Both the position numbers and the translations under genes were made by a program. Under the pieces are notes generated by a model, which saw nothing but the letters and a program-made list of their open reading frames with translations, was not told where the DNA came from and searched no databases. This document shows, piece after piece, positions 1 through 11,528 of a stretch of DNA of 64,000 bases. Source of the DNA: Larix kaempferi (lineage: Eukaryota; Streptophyta; Pinopsida; Pinales; Pinaceae); contig BSBM01000877.1 of assembly GCA_027924585.1 (NCBI GenBank), positions 1,898,501 through 1,962,500 of the forward strand, read 5' to 3'. Each line of letters opens with the position of its first letter. The first letter of the stretch is position 1.

Positions 1-16
1 AGTGGTAATCCATAAA

Positions 17-1645
17 ATGCAGAGATCTTATGCAATATTGTTAGTCCTGATCGTTACATGCGTAAGCGAGATCGCCACGGTTGGAGGGCAGCAGCTGCCG
101 AATGAGGCGCGGAGCGGGCGATGGGAGCTTCTAAAGCAAAACGCAGGGCTTTCTGCAATGCACATGACGCTCACGCACACTGGTACTGTTATCATGTACG
201 ACCAAACCACGAACGGGTGCCCAGAAAAAGACATAGCGAGGCCCACGCCGCAAGGTTGCTGGGGGCATTCGGTGGAGTACAATATCGCGAACAATACAGT
301 GAGGCCGCTGCATTTATTGACGAACACCTTCTGTTCGTCGGGCGCGTTTCTCTACAACGGGACGTTAGTCATAACGGGCGGGTGGCAGGATGGAGAAAAA
401 GTCGTGCGCTACTTCACCCCTTGCGTCGACTCAACCTGCGACTGGATCGAAGCCAAGACGCCGCTGCTTTCCAAGAGATGGTACGCTTCCAACCAGATCT
501 TGCCCGACGGTCGGGCCATCGTCGTAGGTGGTCGGGCATCGTTTAATTACGAATTTATACCCAGAAACCCTTCGGATCCTGAGGCCTTCAAGCTTCCATT
601 CCTGGTGAAGACCAACACGAAGGGCGAAGAGAACAATTTGTATCCCTTTCTGTATTTGGTTCCGGACGGCAATCTCTTCATCTTCGCCAACAAGGATTCA
701 ATCCTTTTGGACTACAAAAAAAACCAGGTCATCAAAACGTTCCCCACCATGCCGGGTGGCGGCGCCCGGAACTATCCTTCGTCCGCTTCGTCCGCCATGC
801 TTCCGCTCGAGTCCGCCAATAATTTCCAGAATCTGGAGGTTCTCATCTGCGGAGGAGCCCCCGATGGAGCTTTCACCGAGGCTGAAAAAGACCACAAATA
901 TGTAGAGGCCTTGAAGAGCTGCGGGAGAATGGAGATCACGTCTCAGAATCCACAATGGCAGATGGAAAACATGACCGGGCCGAGAGTAATGGGTGACATG
1001 CTCATTCTCCCCACGGGCAAGATTCTCATCATCAACGGGGCCCAAAATGGCACCGCCGGCTGGGAAAATGGGCGGGTGCCTGCATTGTATCCTGTCCTCT
1101 ACACGCCCACCGAAGCCATTGGCAAGAGGTTCACAACTCTGGCTCCGGCTAAAATCCCGAGAATGTATCATTCCACTGCCCTTGTGCTACCCGACGGGCG
1201 GGTTTTAGTAGCCGGGAGCAATCCCCATAAGACTTATAATCTGGCCGCCAAGCCATTCCCCACAGAGCTGAGAGTGGAAGCCTACATTCCTCCATATCTG
1301 CATTCCGTCTACGATTACAAGCGACCAGCCATTGCATATATTTCGACGAGGGAGATCAAATACGGGTCGAAATTCAATGTCGGTTTCTCTGTTTCGAGCT
1401 TTTACAGCAAGGACATACATTTTCATGCATATGCCCCTCCTTTCAACACGCACACTATGTCCATGCACCAGAGAATGCTCTCGCTTGCAGCCACGGAATT
1501 TGTCAAGGCCGAGGGAAACAGCACATATTCAGTTTCCATAGCTGCTCCGCCCAGCCCAGTGGTGGCTCCTTCAGGCTACTACCTGCTCACCGTTGTCAAC
1601 CAAGATGTTCCCAGCAAGGCCGAATGGATTCGCTTCACCAACTGA
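17..1645 (+). CDS. GLOX: Secreted glyoxal/galactose oxidase-like copper radical oxidase, copy 1
   Basis: 542-residue intronless protein of the AA5 copper-radical oxidase family (plant GLOX type), whose members oxidise aldehydes or primary alcohols and produce hydrogen peroxide outside the cell. Residues 1 to ~24 form a hydrophobic signal peptide. The kelch-type propeller (glyoxal oxidase N domain) spans about 45-400 and the C-terminal DUF1929-type beta domain about 435-541. Active-site residues are all present: Cys106 (FCSSG) and Tyr156 (RWY) for the thioether radical cofactor, Tyr384-His385 (MYH) and His479 (NTHTM) as copper ligands. N-glycosylation sequons lie at N92, N114, N318, N344 and N501. 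The reading frame is open 5 codons further upstream, but a plant start must be ATG, and the ATG at 17 has A at -3 and begins the signal peptide. The substrate cannot be told from sequence. A possible AATAAA polyadenylation signal is at 1909-1914. The promoter lies left of the window. Confidence 0.95.
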   Translation: MQRSYAILLVLIVTCVSEIATVGGQQLPNEARSGRWELLKQNAGLSAMHMTLTHTGTVIMYDQTTNGCPEKDIARPTPQGCWGHSVEYNIANNTVRPLHLLTNTFCSSGAFLYNGTLVITGGWQDGEKVVRYFTPCVDSTCDWIEAKTPLLSKRWYASNQILPDGRAIVVGGRASFNYEFIPRNPSDPEAFKLPFLVKTNTKGEENNLYPFLYLVPDGNLFIFANKDSILLDYKKNQVIKTFPTMPGGGARNYPSSASSAMLPLESANNFQNLEVLICGGAPDGAFTEAEKDHKYVEALKSCGRMEITSQNPQWQMENMTGPRVMGDMLILPTGKILIINGAQNGTAGWENGRVPALYPVLYTPTEAIGKRFTTLAPAKIPRMYHSTALVLPDGRVLVAGSNPHKTYNLAAKPFPTELRVEAYIPPYLHSVYDYKRPAIAYISTREIKYGSKFNVGFSVSSFYSKDIHFHAYAPPFNTHTMSMHQRMLSLAATEFVKAEGNSTYSVSIAAPPSPVVAPSGYYLLTVVNQDVPSKAEWIRFTN

Positions 1646-1908
1646 AAATATCCGAATATGTCTCTCTGCTCTTCTATCTATAAGCTACTCTACTGTGCTG
1701 CTGAGGTGATCATCAAGCGATGGTGAAACTTAAAAAATTCTAACATTTGTATATTGAGGTGTTTTTATGTTACAATTTGGGTTGATTAATTGCATGAAGA
1801 TGAGATGAGATTTATGAGTTACTTATTAAGTGTTTGGGGTGGATTAATTGCACCAATATGAGACAAATGTTATTCGGATTGATTTTATGACAATGGTTAG
1901 AAATTCGA

Positions 1909-1914
1909 AATAAA
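1909..1914 (+). terminator. Candidate GLOX polyadenylation signal (AATAAA)
   Basis: Canonical AATAAA 264 bp after the stop codon, preceded by T/G-rich stretches with TTTGTA-like far-upstream elements. The same motif is at 24501-24506, 47094-47099 and 61433-61438. Plant poly(A) signals are degenerate, so this is only a candidate. Confidence 0.3.
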
Positions 1915-3381
1915 CAACCGATGCATGGATAACTAGTTCTATAATAACAAAGAGGAGTTCTTTTATAAATAGGCACTTGTGTAACTGGCATGAAGAAAAA
2001 TTAACTTACGAGTAGTTCTATAATAACAAAGAATAGCTCTTTTAGAACAATTAACTTATAGCTCAAGTAACCTATCAATGTTCACCGGCCACACAAGTTA
2101 AGGCATCTCCTCTTCAAATAGTTTATGTCATTTTTTTTAATTTGTTATGCTATTGGTTACTTATTTATACACATACATCTTATACAATCTCCTATTCAAA
2201 TGTTTTGTATCATCCTTTTTTTCCAGGTCGGAATAAGTACAAAGCATGGAACTACAAATTCATTAAACTTTCAATCATATATTCTTTACCTTTAAAAAAT
2301 AAATTATATCATTAAAACATTCAAATTTATTAAAATAGAGTTGGTCAAATAAAGATAATTAAAATCATTATTTCTCATATACAAGAGTGAATAAAAGTTA
2401 ATAATTATTTCTCATCATGTGAAAAATAATAGATAATTAAAATCATTCTCATATACAAGGGTGAACAAGACAATGATTAATTTTCATAATGTGTTAATCT
2501 GGAAAAATTACAATATATTGATTTGGAGGGATGATTATGAATATTTTCATGATTCGAAATGAATTGAATCAAGATAATGGTTGGAAAATTATATAGCTAA
2601 GTTTAATTCCACAATTAATGAGGTTTTAGATAAAATATTAAGGACAACATGCATATGTAAAAGTAAATGAGACAAAAGAGAGGAAAACCAATATTTAAAT
2701 AAAAAAGAAAATGAAAATAGGAAAGTCAAAGTTCAATCTGGTAGTCTTCCCATTACTCCAACTCTCATATATCTTCTTGTAATTGGACTTTCAAAATGTT
2801 TGCCAGAGGGGGATGCAGACACAACCTTGTATTTTAGCCAAAGATTACTGAAAAAGAGAACTACCATTAAATGTTGGTTTTCTAATTTGGGTTTTCAAAA
2901 TAAAATTACTATATTCATTGTGTGATTGATGTTGTGCTGTAAGAATCTCTTATATGTACTTGTAAAATTGTTCTTATTAATTTTAATTGATCCTTATATT
3001 TTATGGAAGTTACTCTATTTTGATGAGGGTATTTTAAATTGTGGAAAGATTAATCTCTATTGTAGCATGTAAATTTGATTAGCGATTTTATTTTCTTTAA
3101 TAAACAAATAGCACCAAGAGCTATATTTTCCACACCGTTCAGTCATTTCCATGACAGAGTTGTTGCAATATGATCTCATTCTAATTTCTATTGTAAACAA
3201 ATCATTTAATTATTTTTTCCTAAATATCCATGTTGGTGAGACTCTCAAACTTTGAGGCCTATAGTTTACATATCAATATACTCCATCCATAATAAACTTT
3301 TAAAAAAAGAGATGAAAATATTCTAACATGTTCGCCATCCTTTAGTGCTTGAATATGTCATTTGTCCATTTTTGAGCTACC

Positions 3382-3453
3382 ACTTTTTAAATTGCATCAA
3401 CTTCTCTTCTTCTTTGTACTTTTTAAATTGCATCAACTTCTCTTCTTCTTTCC
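3382..3453. repeat. 36-bp tandem duplication
   Basis: Two perfect adjacent copies (3382-3417, 3418-3453) of a C/T-rich 36-mer ending in TTCTCTTCTTCTTT. Present in the other units, for example from about 25974. Confidence 0.85.
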
Positions 3454-3533
3454 CTATAGATGTGATGAAAAGAGTTGAGTTTAAATTTGTTTCTAACACT
3501 TGAATATGGTTAGATATTTCCCTAGCATAGTAC

Positions 3534-3601
3534 ATGTTACTTGGATGTGATGTATTGCTAAGTTTGTATGTTACTTGGATGTGATGTATGGTTAAGTTTG
3601 T
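3534..3601. repeat. 34-bp tandem duplication
   Basis: Two adjacent copies of a 34-mer beginning ATGTTACTTGGATGTGATG, with two or three mismatches, 80 bp after the 36-bp pair. Confidence 0.8.
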
Positions 3602-5443
3602 ATTGTGCTTAATTTCTTCCATTTCTTGAGTTTGATTAATCGAAGTATATAAAATCGACCTAAAATAATAATCACCTAGGATTCAAGCTACCACAAACAT
3701 AATTTAAAACATAAAATATCACCACTAGAAAAAGCAAAACTATCAATATTCAATATGTTCACTATTTTAGTAAAATATTCATGGGAATGCATTATAAATA
3801 ACAAGCAATACAAATTATTTTAAAAGAATAAGTGAACAAAATTACATACACTTCTATTTCCACCAAATTTCAAATCTAGTTCAAAAATATAAAGATGACA
3901 ACCAAGTTTAGAATATTTTCCTAATGTATGGTTGGAGAAGTTTTGGCTTGTGTCATGTTCTTGAAATTTCTACTATATTGGAATGAGCACAACTTTTGCA
4001 CATGATGTTATTCTCTCATGGCAATTAATATCATTAAGGAATTGTGTTAGTAAAATGAAGAAACATACATAAACTATAAAAATCATCCACCCTTTCTCTT
4101 TTTTCAATCAATAGAATTCTTCCTCATGGCTTGATTCCTCTTCAAATTCAAGGCGCCTTCTAACTTAAAACAAATTATGGTTTCCTTCCATGGACAATGT
4201 TTTGAAATGTGCACCACCGTCTTTAAAAATATTAATCAATATTAGGGGAGAATAGGTGTCAGATTTGCACTGTCTTACTCTATTGGCATTCAATTCTAAT
4301 CCATGTTATCCCTTATCTGCTTAAATCGTGGAAAGTTAAAATAAACATAGATATTTTACATCTCAATATTGAACATCTACAAGTTAAATCTAGGTTGAAA
4401 TTATAGTTAGAAAGTGATGTCAAACATTGTGAAAAACAAAGAAAAGAAAAAAACAAAATTGTAAAACATTAACCAAAATTAAGTGTATCCACACGCGAGT
4501 CACGTTTTAATTTCTCTCCATTCACAAGATATCCCATCTAGAGTAAAATAAGTTACATAATAACATGTCAGATGAGTATATGCAAATATGCTTTGCATAG
4601 TCATTCGAATTGAGTCCTCTTCTTTAATGAACATTTCTTCAAAAACAAAAAATGATATGTCCATTTCAAAATGTTCACATACATAACCCTTCTCCCACAT
4701 ACTAGATTGAATGTCAAGAAATAATTTTAAACGTATACAATCAATTAATGTTGGATTACTATTTGGTAAGCTCATTTTTTAAGTGTGCGTAACCTGGCTT
4801 CTGCAATATGTCCATCCAACCATTTTACTCCTGGGAAGAAAATTATCATACTTATAAAACGAAACTTCTTCCCCCGATGATATGGAATTATTTCCCTCAT
4901 AGAGTATCTATCCTATTTGAGAATGGAAAAAACATATAAAATACTAGTAATACTCTCCATGAGATGTCATTATTCAAAATAAAAAATGCACAAACCTACA
5001 CATGAAAAAATAGAAACCAAACATTGAACATCCATTTACTATGAGGAATTCATATAAAACTAGAAAAAATATTCAATGATTATAGAATGAAAAGCCCTTA
5101 CAATTTAGTCCAATGTGAGGAAAAATTTCTTGAATGTAAATTGACTCTTTGATGTATGTATGTGTGCTCCTACATATGATATTTAAGCGCCCTTCCCACT
5201 TGTTCACTCTGTTGGCTAATAGTAAATGATCGTACTACACCTTTCCAATGGGATTTCAAATCATTTAATTCTCTTTTTTTCTTGGTGGGTAAACAAAGTT
5301 GAGGGACCTTTTAGATGTTATGGTATATTCAAGAAACCCATTCAAGTTCCATAAAATATAATTGATCCCAAGCAATCCCGACCCTGCCGAACCTAGTCCC
5401 AAGCTTGCCACGTTGAAGTCCAAGTAGGATACTTAAACAGAAC

Positions 5444-5502
5444 GCGTACACGTTATATATTACTAAAATGCGTAAACGTTATGAGATACTAAACGTGTAC
5501 GC
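5444..5502. repeat. ACGT-rich inverted repeat, motif GCGTAMACGTT x3
   Basis: GCGTACACGTT (5444-5454) and its exact reverse complement AACGTGTACGC (5492-5502) flank a third copy GCGTAAACGTT (5470-5480). A CpG-rich patch follows to about 5615, unlike the surrounding AT-rich DNA. Repeated at 28036-28094 and 50628-50686. Confidence 0.75.
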
Positions 5503-5871
5503 ATTTTTCGAAACATATTTTATGACTGAAACGGGCCACGCCCATCATCTCCTCTACGACCGCGACAGAGCAGGGGCGGCGATGGAACGAGTAGTGGTGA
5601 ACGTGTTTTGAGGGAAAGAGCCCAAATCTTCCACCTTGAGCACCAATTTCTTCAACCTCGGGTGTTTAAATCAAATTCCACACTTCTAATTTCTATATTT
5701 TTTTATGCCCTCAAATCAATTGAATCCATAATTTTTTAAATTTGTATGCCATAGAAGTAATTTAGACCATAACTTCACACATTTGTATTCCCAAAACAAA
5801 TTAAAACCCCAATTTAGTCGTAAAATTAAAATCAGTCTCACTAGATGGATATATATACATGAGCATCCTTA

Positions 5872-6228
5872 TGAATCCAAATCAATATTCACAAATACCC
5901 AAATTTTCTCATGTATATAGCAAGGTTGCTTACAACTAAAAAAAAAAATCAAGTACAATTCATATCTTCCCCAAAATACATAAACTAAGATGGTAAATGG
6001 CCTATAGAGTCCAAAAAGCATCATGCTACAACAAATAATAACATAACAAAATCATTGCCAATATTGGGATTTTATTCATCAATAGCACCATTTACCCCTC
6101 CTTTGGACTCTAACCCTTTCCTATACCCGGAATATCGAAGTTAGTCCTCGAAGGACATTAGTCAACACCTTCTAGTTTTGATGAGGCTTCCTATTGCAAG
6201 TTTTAAGATAGGGTAGAGAAGTTTCCCA
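5872..6228. repeat. Diverged ~360-bp direct repeat, copy a
   Basis: Pairs with 6435-6798. Both share blocks around CTCATGT, CTATAGAGTCCAAAAA, the ATTGGGATTTT and TCATCAATAGCACC stretches, and ATTAGTCAACACC in the same order with many differences. Function not recognised. Confidence 0.7.
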
Positions 6229-6434
6229 TGCTTGATAAATGTTTTCACTTGAGTGAAGGGTGCATTTTGGTTAAGGTCAAGACAGAGGAGTTCAACAATA
6301 GGGTGTACCAACATCAAGAATCCTAGGGAGGTTGATGTGTTTGATTGCATGTCAATCCCATACTATCATACATGATAGAATCTAGTGGAAACCTTGCAAT
6401 CCTAAAAGATTGCAAACTGTTAATTTTGTTGAAT

Positions 6435-6798
6435 TATAAATCCCAAACCACTATAAACAAATATGCAAACTCTCTCATGTGTATATAGAAAGAGTGCATA
6501 CAACTAAAATAAAATCAAGTGAAATCCATATATTCCAAAAATTACATCTAAACAAAGATGCTAAATGGTCTATAGAGTCCAAAAAACATCACACCACAAC
6601 AAACAATTACATATATCAAAATCCTTGCCTATATTGGGATTTTGTTCATCAATAGCACCTTGTGCCCCCTACTCTAGGATCTATCCCTTTCCTCTACCCG
6701 GAATCTCGGAGCTGGTCCTCCAAGGGCATTAGTCAACACCCTACAGTTTTGATGAAACTTCACAATCCAAGCCTAAAAATAAGGTAGAGAAGATTCCC
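6435..6798. repeat. Diverged ~360-bp direct repeat, copy b
   Basis: Partner of 5872-6228, offset ~565 bp. Much more diverged from its partner than the 22.6-kb units are from each other, so it is an older duplication. Confidence 0.7.
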
Positions 6799-7056
6799 AA
6801 TCAACATATACTCTTAGGACATTTAAAGTATGTATCTGGAAATTGAAATTAATACACAGATATGACATGAATTTAAGATGGAAAAATGTTAAATGTTTAG
6901 TCTTTAGTGTATAATTTGTTCAGTTTTAAATTTCAAATTATAAATAGTTCATGTTGTTATTTGTTGTACACTAGTTTTACATTTTCCATTACTTAGAGAT
7001 GTCATTATACCATCTGTATTTTTCTAATGATATTTTTTTTGTATTTATGATTGCAG

Positions 7057-7852
7057 TGGCTATTATGGATCAGAATGCAGAGATATTGAGAGAGATCACT
7101 CATTTGAGAGATATTGGTACAGCTTGGAGGGGTGGAGATGAACTCCACTACTAATTGGCAGCATCACTAGATGCTATTGTGGATACTATCAGTCGCTCAA
7201 ACGATGCATTGTACAACATAGAATCATACAGAGAAATAAAACGACAAGAATATGTCGATGGATTGAGTTATAATGAGGTGAAGAAATTAAAAATAAATAA
7301 AGGGCAAAATATTCACTTTTTAGAGTTCCCGGGACAGATGTCGTTCTAGATACTACTAGAGCACATATTTCAATTGAGTGGTGTTTTTTTCCACCAATCA
7401 TAGATCACTGGATGGATCGATGGTATATGGTATTTGACATTCCCCCACGCAACAACAGGGAAGTACCACTATACTTCCTTCGAAAACATTATGCTGATTT
7501 TGCGATGGGTAAACATGTCAACTATTTCGATATGCTGGGGCCCCAGGGAACTGGCATGGGGATGCCCCAAAACCATCCCAATGATAGGCATAGAGATTCC
7601 AATTGACTGATACCTCCACCTCGTAGCCATTTACCGAGTCTATATGTCCCTCCTGCACATACGATGATACCACGGACACAGGAGGAATTTTTGACGCTAG
7701 CTCAAGTCATTGTATGCCACAGTACAACTATTGACCAGGAAGGGACCCCTTCCTCTGGTGGGGTACAGCCAGCGTCTTCCGACCGGAGAGGACCATGTAC
7801 TATTGGGGATAGACTGGCATCCCACGAGCCACAGATTGAGTGTTGCGCGTAA
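7057..7852 (+). pseudogene. Decayed gene fragment, possibly plant-mobile-domain type, unit 1
   Basis: A pyrimidine-rich stretch ending TTGCAG (7051-7056) looks like a 3' splice site before an exon. The first frame (from 7069, MDQNAEILREITHLRDIG) has a stop at 7152-7154, then continues for 64 residues to 7349. A second frame from about 7331 reads through HWMDRWYMVFDIPPRNN and YFLRKHYADF with one stop at 7604-7606, then a Ser/Pro-rich stretch to 7852. The HWMDRWY block followed by a Ser/Pro-rich tail is reminiscent of the plant mobile domain found in transposon-derived genes, but I am not sure. Two stops plus a frame change make it non-functional. C-terminal exons of probably the same gene lie in the following 2.67-kb repeats. 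Confidence 0.4.
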
Positions 7853-8860
7853 AAGCGGAAACGTATAGCTGGGTGCTTAAATATACAAGAGTATATAAAT
7901 ATATATATATATAATATGATATTGAATAAAAAGTTAACCATTACAATGAGGATGGCTTAATATTTATAATCCTTGAAGTGACTTTTCATATAAGGTTGTG
8001 ACCATATAGATACACCTCTTGATAATAATAATAACATCCTAAAGATTAATTAATACAATTAAATGTCTATTACATTGCCTAACCCTTAAAATAGCTTTCT
8101 CCTCAAAGCTATAATATAGATATAGCCCTAAACATCATGACATCATAGAACAACTTGGTAATTCATCTTCTTTCTAATAGCTTTTACCATTTTGAGTCTA
8201 GTCTTTTTATGAAAGTAATAATACTTCCTTATAACCAATGGTCGCGTCATTTTTTTTGTTTTTTGTTTTGTTGTTGAGATGTCTTTCATTAATTCTCCAA
8301 TTGGTGGCCCTGCTAGCTAAATCGATCTTATGTGGTGAAGCCTAGGCAACATGATTTGGGAGAAGCTGAAATGGTGGAAGGAAAAAAAAATTCGAACTAT
8401 AAGCCGCAAGTCCCTTTTTTCTAGGTTTGAAGGAAGTTCCTTAACACATTTTCTCAATAATTCTTGATGATGTAAGGCTTTTCAATTTTTCATGATATGC
8501 GCTATTGTTGCTTCAATGGCTGGTATTCTATCCTTCTCCACTGTCTTAATGAATTTATTCTTCTTAGTTATACGAGGAAGTGGACTTATTGTTTAGTTGT
8601 TGTGTTGCTTCAAAAGAATTTTGTACTTCGTACATGCAATTGAATGAAACAATTCTTCAACATATTCATATGTCAAATTCGATTGGAATTTAATGTCTTC
8701 GTAACTCAATATTTTTGTTTCATTGAACAACAAGAGCGTAACTGCCTGATTAATTGTTCTCGTAATTTCTATCGACTTGAATATTTGTACATGTACAGTT
8801 CAGTTTTATTGAGTATGCACATGCATGTTGTCTAACTATTTTAGCATTTGGTGGATGTAG
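7853..8860. other. Non-coding stretch between fossil body and first 2.67-kb repeat, unit 1
   Basis: AT-rich with an (AT)n microsatellite near 7897-7915 and an A+T-rich tail. No gene recognised. It separates the fossil body from its apparent C-terminal exons, so it may be an insertion into, or a former intron of, that gene. The left breakpoint of the unit 3 deletion corresponds to 7920. Confidence 0.5.
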
Positions 8861-11528
8861 CCCCAGTCTAGTCCTGTAGAGCATGTGACTAAGGTTCATG
8901 TTCAACCTACGGCTCCACTCTCTACAAATGAAACTCAGTCTCCTGTCCCAGAGCATATTTTTTCGGTCCAATGTGTTCATCAATTATAAAATTGGTTAGT
9001 AATTTATCGCACATACATGTTGATAATTGTTGAGATAATTGACATAGGATATTGTATTCACATAGCACCGTTGCATAGAGGCTTTTGACAATGAGGAGGA
9101 TACCACAGGCCTCTATTCCTTGGATGGATTCGGTGAGTGTTTTTTATAAGCAATTGAGTCATATTTTAATTTTTTAAATTTTTTTAGTGATTCAGTATTA
9201 GTTCAGTTACCTGAACAAGAAATGTGATCTTTGACTTGTAGTCACCAGAGATGCATAGCGGTCATAGATAGAGGAAAGATGCATCACAGTCTGGAAAAAG
9301 CAAGAGGAAGTTGGAGTTTTGATGTGTAGTCTAGGACATACATACTTTTGTTTACAAGAGAAAGTTATAATTTTAGTGTGTGATCGTGGACATATGTACT
9401 TTTGTTTACATGTACATCATTGACCTTTTTGATACATGTACATTGACAGGCCACTAAGGGCCTTCTATTTTTGTATTATATGACTTCCATGATATATTAT
9501 ATATTTCATATTGTCTCTTGAAATCTTCATAGTTAAGTCTTATGTGTGATCATACATGTGTGGCCAATAATGTTTATATGCATAATGTTCCCAATTTTTT
9601 ATAGCTTGGACGATTGCATGGAGATATGAGTTATAATGTTGAGAAAAATGCACAGTTAAAACCATGCACATTTACAATGTTCTTGACAACGATCAAATTG
9701 CATATAGAATGTTAAATTGTATCCATGACAACGCACATTTACAACATGTTCTTGACCACAATCGAATTATATGAAATTTCATGTGAAATGATGTGAGTGA
9801 CGCAAGTAATCCACACAATGTACTAACACACTTAACCTACAAAATAAGAAACTAATACAACAAAGTTATGTACATAAACTCCTAACCCACATAAAAGCTT
9901 AACAAGTGGGACAAACACACATAGGCTATGTATCTAGACTTTCACACACATCTGATGCACTCATGCAACCCATATAAGCAGGTTAAATTTTATTGTGATG
10001 ACACTCATATAACAAAATGAACATGGGCATGTGCATAAGTTCATTGTGACATTATCCCGTTAACATGACCGTTTACCCCTAAATCAATAATCCCTTTATC
10101 ATAAGCCCCAATCACAACTCACCAACTAGACTCAAATTATTTTTATCCTAGCCCACTAACACTGTTAATCCTAACCACCTAATGCAACTCATGTTTCACC
10201 TTAGTCACATTAGCTTCCAATGTACTCAAGTGAAACACATAAGGAACAAACCAATCTAACTCAAGCACATGAATGCCTAACCTGCATAAGAACCTATTGG
10301 ACATATTAAAGGATGCACTTAGATGGCACACCTATGAAACACACTTATTTATCTCACATAGTTGACACTTATAATTTACCCTGACCCGCGCAACCCCTAT
10401 AACACTAATCCATATACCACAATACCATTTATGGATAACCCACTACCCCCAACACACAACCTACTAATAATCCTAACCCTAACTCCTAAGTCACTTTGCA
10501 ACATACCTAACACACATAAGCACCCAACACACCCAAACAAGTCACCCAACCAAGTGGAACACATAAGCACCTTACCCACATAAGAAGCTAACAAACATAA
10601 AGGATGCACATAGTTGACACACCTAAGTTATGCACATGTGTGGCCCACATAAATGAATAATTGTATACCCCATAAAAATTTACAAATGACTTGAATACTT
10701 GTCGAAGACTCCAATTCAAATGAAAGAGATTATCAAGGCCGACAAAATATTTTTTGCAAGTGGATCCTAAGAAACCACAAGCACAAGTCAAGGAAAGTGA
10801 CAAAGCTAGAAAGGATCAGAGAGGTATCATCGATGAAACACCACCCCCTTTTTTTTTTGGAACATTTAATTCTTAAAAACAACATTAATTGCTCAACATG
10901 CAAATATAGTGGAACACTAAGGTGCACTAAGGACATGTCAAATGACGTGGCACACAAAGGACATAGAAATCTATTAAGAGTAAAATGTGGTGGGTTTGAG
11001 TGTCACTCTTTGAATGTGTAGTTATACAATCAAAATCAAAATATTGCAAATTTGAACCCTTTGTGTTGCAAAATATGCATAGACCCTTACTGAGTGAAAC
11101 CCTAGTTTCCAAAATCGTCCTATAAGGAAATATCTAAGCCTTGGACTCAGAGGGGAGGGGTAACCCTATCATCAATTCGATGTCCTGAATACAGCGGAGT
11201 CGACAGTTCGTTGATCTGAGCCACGGTCACCATTCTATAGCCCGTTACAACTCACGCCCTAAAGGATTTCAACGACACGTGTTGAATCCATACTAGGGGC
11301 ATAGAATTCCAACCGTGCAACAAAACTATGTTCCGAGAGGTCCTGCAAGTGTGTCTAGGAAGGTTCCACATGGGAAGACTAGCCACAAATTTCCGGTCGA
11401 GGAATTTTAAAATTTGACCCCTATGTGTAGTAATTGCCAAGTTCCTTACTAAGCAAAATCCTAGTTTCGAAAATCAGCGTAGAAGACGAGCTATGTGCCA
11501 TGGACCCAGAAGAGAGCGGCACCCCTAG
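8861..11528. repeat. 2.67-kb direct repeat, copy A, unit 1
   Basis: 2,668 bp directly followed by a second copy (11529-14189), matching end to end with scattered substitutions and small indels, about 5% different by eye. Contents in order: gene-fossil C-terminal exons (to 9322); A+T-rich DNA; a C/A-rich stretch with many CACATAA and CCTAAC words (9790-10620); and two diverged internal repeats (11047-11172, 11405-11528). Confidence 0.9.
8862..9322 (+). pseudogene. C-terminal exons of the gene fossil, copy A, unit 1
   Basis: A Pro/Ser-rich exon (EHVTKVHVQPTAPLS) is followed by exon 9064-9132, a GTGAGT...TTGTAG intron (9133-9241) and a last exon ending KSKRKLEF-stop at 9322. Compared with copy B this one is decayed: a TAG replaces a GAG codon, another TAG lies in the last exon, and the AG of the upstream 3' splice site has become AT. 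Confidence 0.5.

Larger units (their letters stand above)
1646..7056. other. AT-rich intergenic DNA, unit 1
   Basis: No gene recognised. It holds the GLOX 3' flank, a 36-bp tandem pair (3382-3453), a 34-bp tandem pair (3534-3601), an ACGT-rich inverted repeat with a short GC-rich patch (5444-5640) and two diverged ~360-bp direct repeats (5872-6228, 6435-6798). Small open frames here (for example minus strand 4500-4775) match nothing I recognise, and AT-rich DNA of this length yields such frames by chance. Confidence 0.7.

Noticed and set aside
2-16. GTG start giving a 547-residue GLOX
   Set aside because: Plant nuclear genes start at ATG; the ATG at 17 opens a good signal peptide and is the first ATG after the TATA box in the visible promoters.
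698-1171. Long minus-strand open frame (157 codons) inside GLOX, and similar frames in other phases
   Set aside because: They lie fully inside a clear coding gene, have no recognisable domains, and recur only because the gene is copied.
4500-4775. 91-codon minus-strand frame, present in units 1-3
   Set aside because: No recognisable family or start context; recent copying of the segment explains its persistence.
6162-6350. 62-codon minus-strand frame overlapping a diverged direct repeat
   Set aside because: The partner repeat does not keep the frame and no motif is recognisable.
10460-10480. Telomere-like CCTAACCCTAA words in the 2.67-kb repeats
   Set aside because: Only one or two imperfect copies, and not the usual plant CCCTAAA array; they sit in a C/A-rich stretch full of CCTAAC words.
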